A stretch of DNA of 11,968 bases, taken from positions 1-11,968 of the forward strand of contig NZ_CALIII010000425.1 in the NCBI RefSeq assembly GCF_938018145.1, given 5' to 3'. This stretch comes from an uncultured Campylobacter sp. Its GTDB lineage: Bacteria > Campylobacterota > Campylobacteria > Campylobacterales > Campylobacteraceae. A program made the translations under genes and the position numbers. Under the pieces are notes generated by a model. The model saw only the letters and a list, made by a program, of their open reading frames with translations. It ran no database searches and was not told the DNA's origin. Below, piece by piece: positions 9,358 through 11,968 of the stretch. Position 1 is the stretch's first letter. Each line of letters begins with the position of its first letter.

Positions 9358-9392
9358 TTTAGCCTGCAAATTTACGGTTTTTGCGGGCTAAA
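9358..9392 (+). terminator. Probable terminator hairpin after typA
   Basis: A 13-base inverted repeat (TTTAGCCTGCAAA at 9358-9370 and TTTGCGGGCTAAA at 9380-9392) pairs fully with one G-U wobble around a 9-base loop. It begins 10 bases after the typA stop codon. The sequence after it is pyrimidine-rich (TTCCCCTCTT) rather than a clean T run, so the hairpin is certain but its efficiency as an intrinsic terminator is less so. Confidence 0.6.
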
Positions 9393-9469
9393 TTCCCCTC
9401 TTAATTTCCCTGCAATATTTTTCCACCCGCTTTAAATCTGCTCAAATTCGATGTCAAATTTTGGTTTGA

Positions 9470-9549
9470 AATATAAGAAAAAAGTAAATTATATTACATT
9501 TTAATATAAATAGAAAATAATAAATATATAAGAAATATAGTGATACAAT
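9470..9549 (+). promoter_or_regulatory. Very AT-rich promoter region of the HMA protein pair
   Basis: From about 9470 to 9540 the DNA is almost entirely A and T, in sharp contrast to its surroundings. It ends in TGATACAAT, an extended -10 (TACAAT at 9544-9549) about 33 bases before the first gene. No -35 is evident. The region may act as a curved upstream element or be bound by an AT-preferring regulator; I see no obvious metal-regulator operator. The -10 is the best candidate but other AT-rich hexamers nearby are possible. Confidence 0.45.
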
Positions 9550-9581
9550 TTCATATCAAATATTATTTTCAAGGAGCGATG

Positions 9582-9842
9582 ATGAAGAAAATTTTACTTT
9601 TAGCGGCGATTTGCGGCGCTGTTTTTGCAGAGCAAACCTACGAACTAAACGTACCGAATATGAACTGCGGCGGTTGCGCCAAGAAAATCGAAGATGCCGC
9701 AAAAGGCGTCAAAGGCGTAAAAAGAGTGAGTTTTGATCTAAAAAGCAAGGACGTGAACATCACCGCAGATAGCGGCGTAAACGTGATGGACATCGTGCAC
9801 GCGATCCAAGCCAAAAAATACAAAGTCGGTATCAAAGAATGA
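9582..9842 (+). CDS. Exported HMA-domain (CxxC) metal-binding protein, first of pair
   Basis: This is a small protein of 86 residues. Residues 1-16 (MKKILLLAAICGAVFA) form a Sec signal peptide cut before EQTY. The remainder is a single heavy-metal-associated domain with a beta-alpha-beta-beta-alpha-beta pattern: YELNVPNMNCGGCAKKIEDA holds the MxCxxC motif (C29, C32), followed by GVKRVSFDLKSKDVNI and a final helix and strand. The family (MerP, CopZ, Atx1) binds soft metals such as Cu(I), Hg(II) or Zn through the two Cys. With a signal peptide it resembles MerP-like periplasmic proteins more than cytoplasmic CopZ. AGGAG at 9572-9576 is five bases before this ATG; an ATG one codon earlier, or a GTG at 9540, would give MMKK or a 14-residue extension that spoils the signal peptide. 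Its end overlaps the next gene by four bases. Metal and partner are unknown. Confidence 0.85.
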   Translation: MKKILLLAAICGAVFAEQTYELNVPNMNCGGCAKKIEDAAKGVKGVKRVSFDLKSKDVNITADSGVNVMDIVHAIQAKKYKVGIKE

Positions 9843-10105
9843 AAAAGCTAGCTCTAGCGCTGGTGCTTTGCACGGCGGCCTTTGCGGACAAGACTTTAGT
9901 TTACGAGATCCCAAACATGGCCTGCGTGAGCTGCTACGAAGTCATCACGCAGACGTTAAATACGCTTAAGGGCGTGAAGAAATTTGATGTAAATTTGGAG
10001 GCTAAAACGGCCGACATCGTCGTCCAGGACGACTTTGCGGAAAATACGGTCGTAGAAGCGCTCAAAAAACAAGGCTATCAGGCGGTTTTAAAATCTAAAA
10101 AATAA
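9839..10105 (+). CDS. Exported HMA-like (CxxC) protein, second of pair
   Basis: An 88-residue protein whose ATG overlaps the stop of the preceding gene (ATGA), so the two are translationally coupled. Residues 1-16 (MKKLALALVLCTAAFA) are a Sec signal peptide. The mature part repeats the HMA layout: YEIPNMACVSCYEVITQTL with C29 and C32, then GVKKFDVNLEAKTADIVV, then a helix, VVEALKKQGYQAVL. The spacing of Cys and secondary structure matches the upstream gene, so they are probably an old duplication, but the residues around the Cys differ (ACVSCYE here, NCGGCAK there), which may mean a different metal affinity or partner. Both lack membrane anchors. A role as a periplasmic metal relay or as a metal scavenger is inference; no P-type ATPase, mer or cop gene is visible in the window. 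Confidence 0.82.
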   Translation: MKKLALALVLCTAAFADKTLVYEIPNMACVSCYEVITQTLNTLKGVKKFDVNLEAKTADIVVQDDFAENTVVEALKKQGYQAVLKSKK

Positions 10106-10108
10106 CGC

Positions 10109-10152
10109 CTGCGCGGGACAAATTTAGCTCTTAGCGCAGTTTTTATATTTTT
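10109..10152 (+). terminator. Probable terminator after the HMA pair
   Basis: CTGCGC (10109-10114) and GCGCAG (10134-10139) pair as a 6-base GC-rich stem, followed immediately by TTTTTATATTTTT. It begins three bases after the stop codon of the second HMA gene. The loop is long (19 bases), which lowers confidence, but position and T-tract fit an intrinsic terminator. Confidence 0.55.
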
Positions 10153-10371
10153 AGCAAAAGCGGCTTTAGAGCTTAGCAAACCTGCTTGGCGTAGCTTTTT
10201 TAAGCGGCGAATAAATTTGGGCGGCGTTTTTATTTAAATTTGCGGTTTAAACGCGCGTTAAAAAAACAAAGCCTAATCGCTGCGAGGGCAAATCGCAAAT
10301 AGCCGCCTTTTTGCAAACTTTGCGGCGTAAATTTAGCCGAATTTTAGCAACCGTTCAAAGCTAAAACGTAA
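10153..10371. other. Non-coding stretch with several short inverted repeats
   Basis: With its flanks, about 350 bases between 10106 and 10456 carry no gene I can support. The middle part holds AAAGCGGCTTT (10157-10167), a TGCGA/TCGCA hairpin with a 7-base loop (from about 10281), and a GCCGC (10302-10306)/GCGGC (10322-10326) pair. A loosely repeated word, GCGGCG followed by TAAATTT, occurs near 10204 and 10322. No tRNA or known riboswitch fold is recognised. It may be untranslated leader, a structured RNA or simple spacer. Confidence 0.4.
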
Positions 10372-10430
10372 GGCGAGTAAAATTTATCGCCGCCTAAAAT
10401 ACGCGGTTTTGACGCAAACGCCCAAAACCG
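10372..10430 (+). promoter_or_regulatory. Putative operator/promoter region of the second receptor gene
   Basis: Two inverted repeats lie close together. The first is an imperfect 20-base palindrome with GGCGA (10372-10376) and TCGCC (10387-10391) arms. The second is a perfect 8-base pair, CGGTTTTG (10404-10411) and CAAAACCG (10423-10430), spaced by 11 bases and ending 26 bases before the ATG. Between them TAAAAT (10395-10400) could be a -10. The arms could be protein operators or an RNA hairpin in the leader. I do not recognise the binding protein. Confidence 0.4.
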
Positions 10431-10456
10431 ACAAATAAATTTAACTAAGGATAATT

Positions 10457-11968
10457 ATGAAAAAAACGGCTAGTCTTTTAGTGGCGGCCGCGGCGTTAAA
10501 TTTGCCGCTTTCGCATTTGGTCGCGAGTCGCGACGCCCATCAAGGCTCTTTAAATTTAACCGCTTTAAAGGCGTTAAATTTTAGTACGCTAAACGCCGCG
10601 GAGGTCGTGCTAGATAAAGTCGAGGTCAGCGCCGACGCCAACGCTACGAAAGAACCCGGAAAACTAACGCGCGCGGATATGGATCTGATAACGTCTAAAA
10701 ATCACGGCATAACCGATCTTTTAAAGGGCAATCCAAACGTCGCCTTTAGCGCGAAAAACGCCAAAAGCGTGCGCGCGGGCGAGCTGGCTCCGCAAGATAT
10801 CAGCATAAACGGCGCGAGCTACTATCAAAACAACTTTACCCTAGACGGCGCAAGCATAAATAACGACCTAGACCCTAAAAAACGCACGCGGAATAACCAC
10901 AACAACATCTGGAGCGACAGCACGATAGGCTCGCAAGCCATGAGCGTAGATACGGATCTGCTAGGTAGCGTCGAGGTGCTAGATAGCGCGGTCTCGGCTA
11001 GGTACGGCGGCTTTCAAGGAGGCGCCGTAAACGCTAAAACCAGAGACCCCAAAAGCGGCTTTCACGGCGTACTTAGCTACTCTTATACGGGCGGGGATTG
11101 GAGCAAAATTTATAAAGACGCCTCCGCCGCGCAAAGATACGACGACGGCAATCTGGCCGATATGAGCGACTTTAAAAAGCGCAGATATAGAGTCGGCGCC
11201 GAAGGGTATTTGACGCAGAATTTCGGCCTTTTGCTAGACTACTCGAGGCACCGCTCCGTCATAGAAAACCACTACAACAAAAAACAGATAAATCAAAATT
11301 TATACTCGTTTCCGGACGACAGGCAGACTAATGATAATCTTTTCGTAAAAGGCGTTTGGGGCGTGAGCGATAAATTTACGCTAAAGCCGAGCTTTTTGTA
11401 CTCTAGGCTAGATAACTACACCTCCGCCAAGCGCTACCTAGACTCCCAGCTCACGCTAAAATACGGCGGTTACGTCGCGACTCTCGAGGCGCAGGCCGAT
11501 CTTGAGGGGGTATTTTTAGAGCAGACGCTTAGCTACTCCGCCTCGCAAAACAGCCGCGACTATGAGCATGATACCGAGTATTATACCTACAAATCCTCAA
11601 ACGTCAAAAACTGGAGTACGAGCGGGAGTGCGGGCATCGGCGGGTATAACGACTTTACCCAAAAGCAGAATACTCTCTCGTATAAATTTGATGCGAGCAT
11701 GAAAGAATTTGACGCTTTTAGCGCGGTGCATCTGATAAAATCGGGCTTTGAGCTAACTAGGCAAATCGGCGGTTACGAGATACCCAAAACCTACGTTCAC
11801 AACAGCGCCCCAAAGTCGCTAACGGGCGCGTGCGAGCCGGGGGATAAAACTTGCGTCATAGACGATAGCTTCGCATCCCAGCGCGCGATCGGTCAATATC
11901 TATCGAAAAAAATCTACTACTACGCCGTAAAAACCAAGGCTACGCAAACCAATCTCGCCCTTTATCTC
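10457..11968 (+). CDS. TonB-dependent outer-membrane receptor, N-terminal 504 residues (runs off the window)
   Basis: The frame is open from the ATG at 10457 (AAGGA upstream) to the right edge, exactly 504 codons with no stop. The protein has a hydrophobic export sequence near the start (ASLLVAAAALNLPLSHLVA) and a TonB-box-like VVLDKVEVSA at 50-59. A plug follows: ITDLLKGNPNV (85-95), DISINGASYYQNNFTLDG (114-131) and VEVLDSAVSARYGGFQGGAV (172-191). Barrel-like strands rich in Tyr and Ser alternate with polar loops, and C459 and C466 sit in one late loop. It belongs to the large receptor class and differs clearly from the siderophore receptor at 1838-3823: it lacks the LYGxSSxGG and SKRP motifs. 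The N-terminus is odd, because about 48 residues precede the TonB box, and TLNAA (44-48) looks like a second, more usual signal-peptide end. The substrate is unknown; iron, haem, nickel, copper chelates or cobalamin are all possible. Confidence 0.85.
   Translation, partial: MKKTASLLVAAAALNLPLSHLVASRDAHQGSLNLTALKALNFSTLNAAEVVLDKVEVSADANATKEPGKLTRADMDLITSKNHGITDLLKGNPNVAFSAKNAKSVRAGELAPQDISINGASYYQNNFTLDGASINNDLDPKKRTRNNHNNIWSDSTIGSQAMSVDTDLLGSVEVLDSAVSARYGGFQGGAVNAKTRDPKSGFHGVLSYSYTGGDWSKIYKDASAAQRYDDGNLADMSDFKKRRYRVGAEGYLTQNFGLLLDYSRHRSVIENHYNKKQINQNLYSFPDDRQTNDNLFVKGVWGVSDKFTLKPSFLYSRLDNYTSAKRYLDSQLTLKYGGYVATLEAQADLEGVFLEQTLSYSASQNSRDYEHDTEYYTYKSSNVKNWSTSGSAGIGGYNDFTQKQNTLSYKFDASMKEFDAFSAVHLIKSGFELTRQIGGYEIPKTYVHNSAPKSLTGACEPGDKTCVIDDSFASQRAIGQYLSKKIYYYAVKTKATQTNLALYL

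Noticed and set aside
9540..9578. GTG start at 9540 for the first HMA protein
   Set aside because: It would place 14 extra residues before a good signal peptide and ignore the AAGGAG next to the later ATG.
10169..10207. Second terminator-like hairpin (AGCT arms followed by a T run) after the HMA pair
   Set aside because: The stem has several mismatches and no strong GC core; the stem at 10109-10139 with its T tract is a better candidate.
10106..10456. CRISPR array, tRNA or insertion-sequence remnant in the long spacer
   Set aside because: No regularly spaced identical repeats, no cloverleaf and no transposase remains; the repeated words are short and inexact.

Overview
The window looks like chromosomal DNA from a motile, oral-type Campylobacter. 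The gene content is epsilonproteobacterial: fliK followed by flgD, as at the C. jejuni hook locus, a sigma-54 promoter before fliK, and a TypA protein whose start resembles that of Campylobacter. The base composition is richer in GC than C. jejuni, and the word AAATTT (usually TAAATTT) is scattered through both coding and non-coding DNA. This fits the C. showae, C. rectus and C. curvus group. The species call is an inference from composition and gene order, not from a search.

Region 1 (1-1790, minus strand) is flagellar. It holds the start of the hook-cap gene flgD, cut by the window edge, preceded by fliK, the hook-length ruler. A textbook GG-N10-GC sigma-54 promoter lies just before fliK, and a strong hairpin terminator behind it insulates the flagellar genes from the operon upstream.

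Region 2 (1791-7453, minus strand) is a complete iron-hydroxamate uptake operon in the order fhuC (ATPase), fhuD (periplasmic binding protein), fhuB (fused double permease) and a siderophore-type TonB-dependent outer-membrane receptor. The first three genes overlap by 1-4 bases and the receptor follows 18 bases later, so one transcript can supply the whole route from outer membrane to cytoplasm except TonB-ExbBD. A Fur-like sequence overlaps the probable -10 element.

Region 3 (7376-9392) is the divergent control region and typA (bipA), a ribosome-associated GTPase with optimised codon use, ending in a hairpin.

Region 4 (9393-10152) follows a very AT-rich promoter region. It encodes two small exported proteins that overlap by 4 bases. 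Each has a Sec signal peptide and one heavy-metal-associated (HMA) fold with a CxxC motif, so they are probably a pair of periplasmic metal-binding proteins. 

Region 5 (10153-11968) is about 300 bases of non-coding DNA with several GC-rich inverted repeats. It leads into the first 504 codons of a second, different TonB-dependent receptor that runs off the right edge. Its substrate cannot be read from the sequence. Its position beside the HMA pair raises the possibility of a metal or metallophore, but that is inference. I see no mobile element, CRISPR array, tRNA or rRNA. Most of the window is conserved core and nutrient-uptake biology. The least explained parts are the paired exported HMA proteins, the structured intergenic region and the receptor with the unusual N-terminus.
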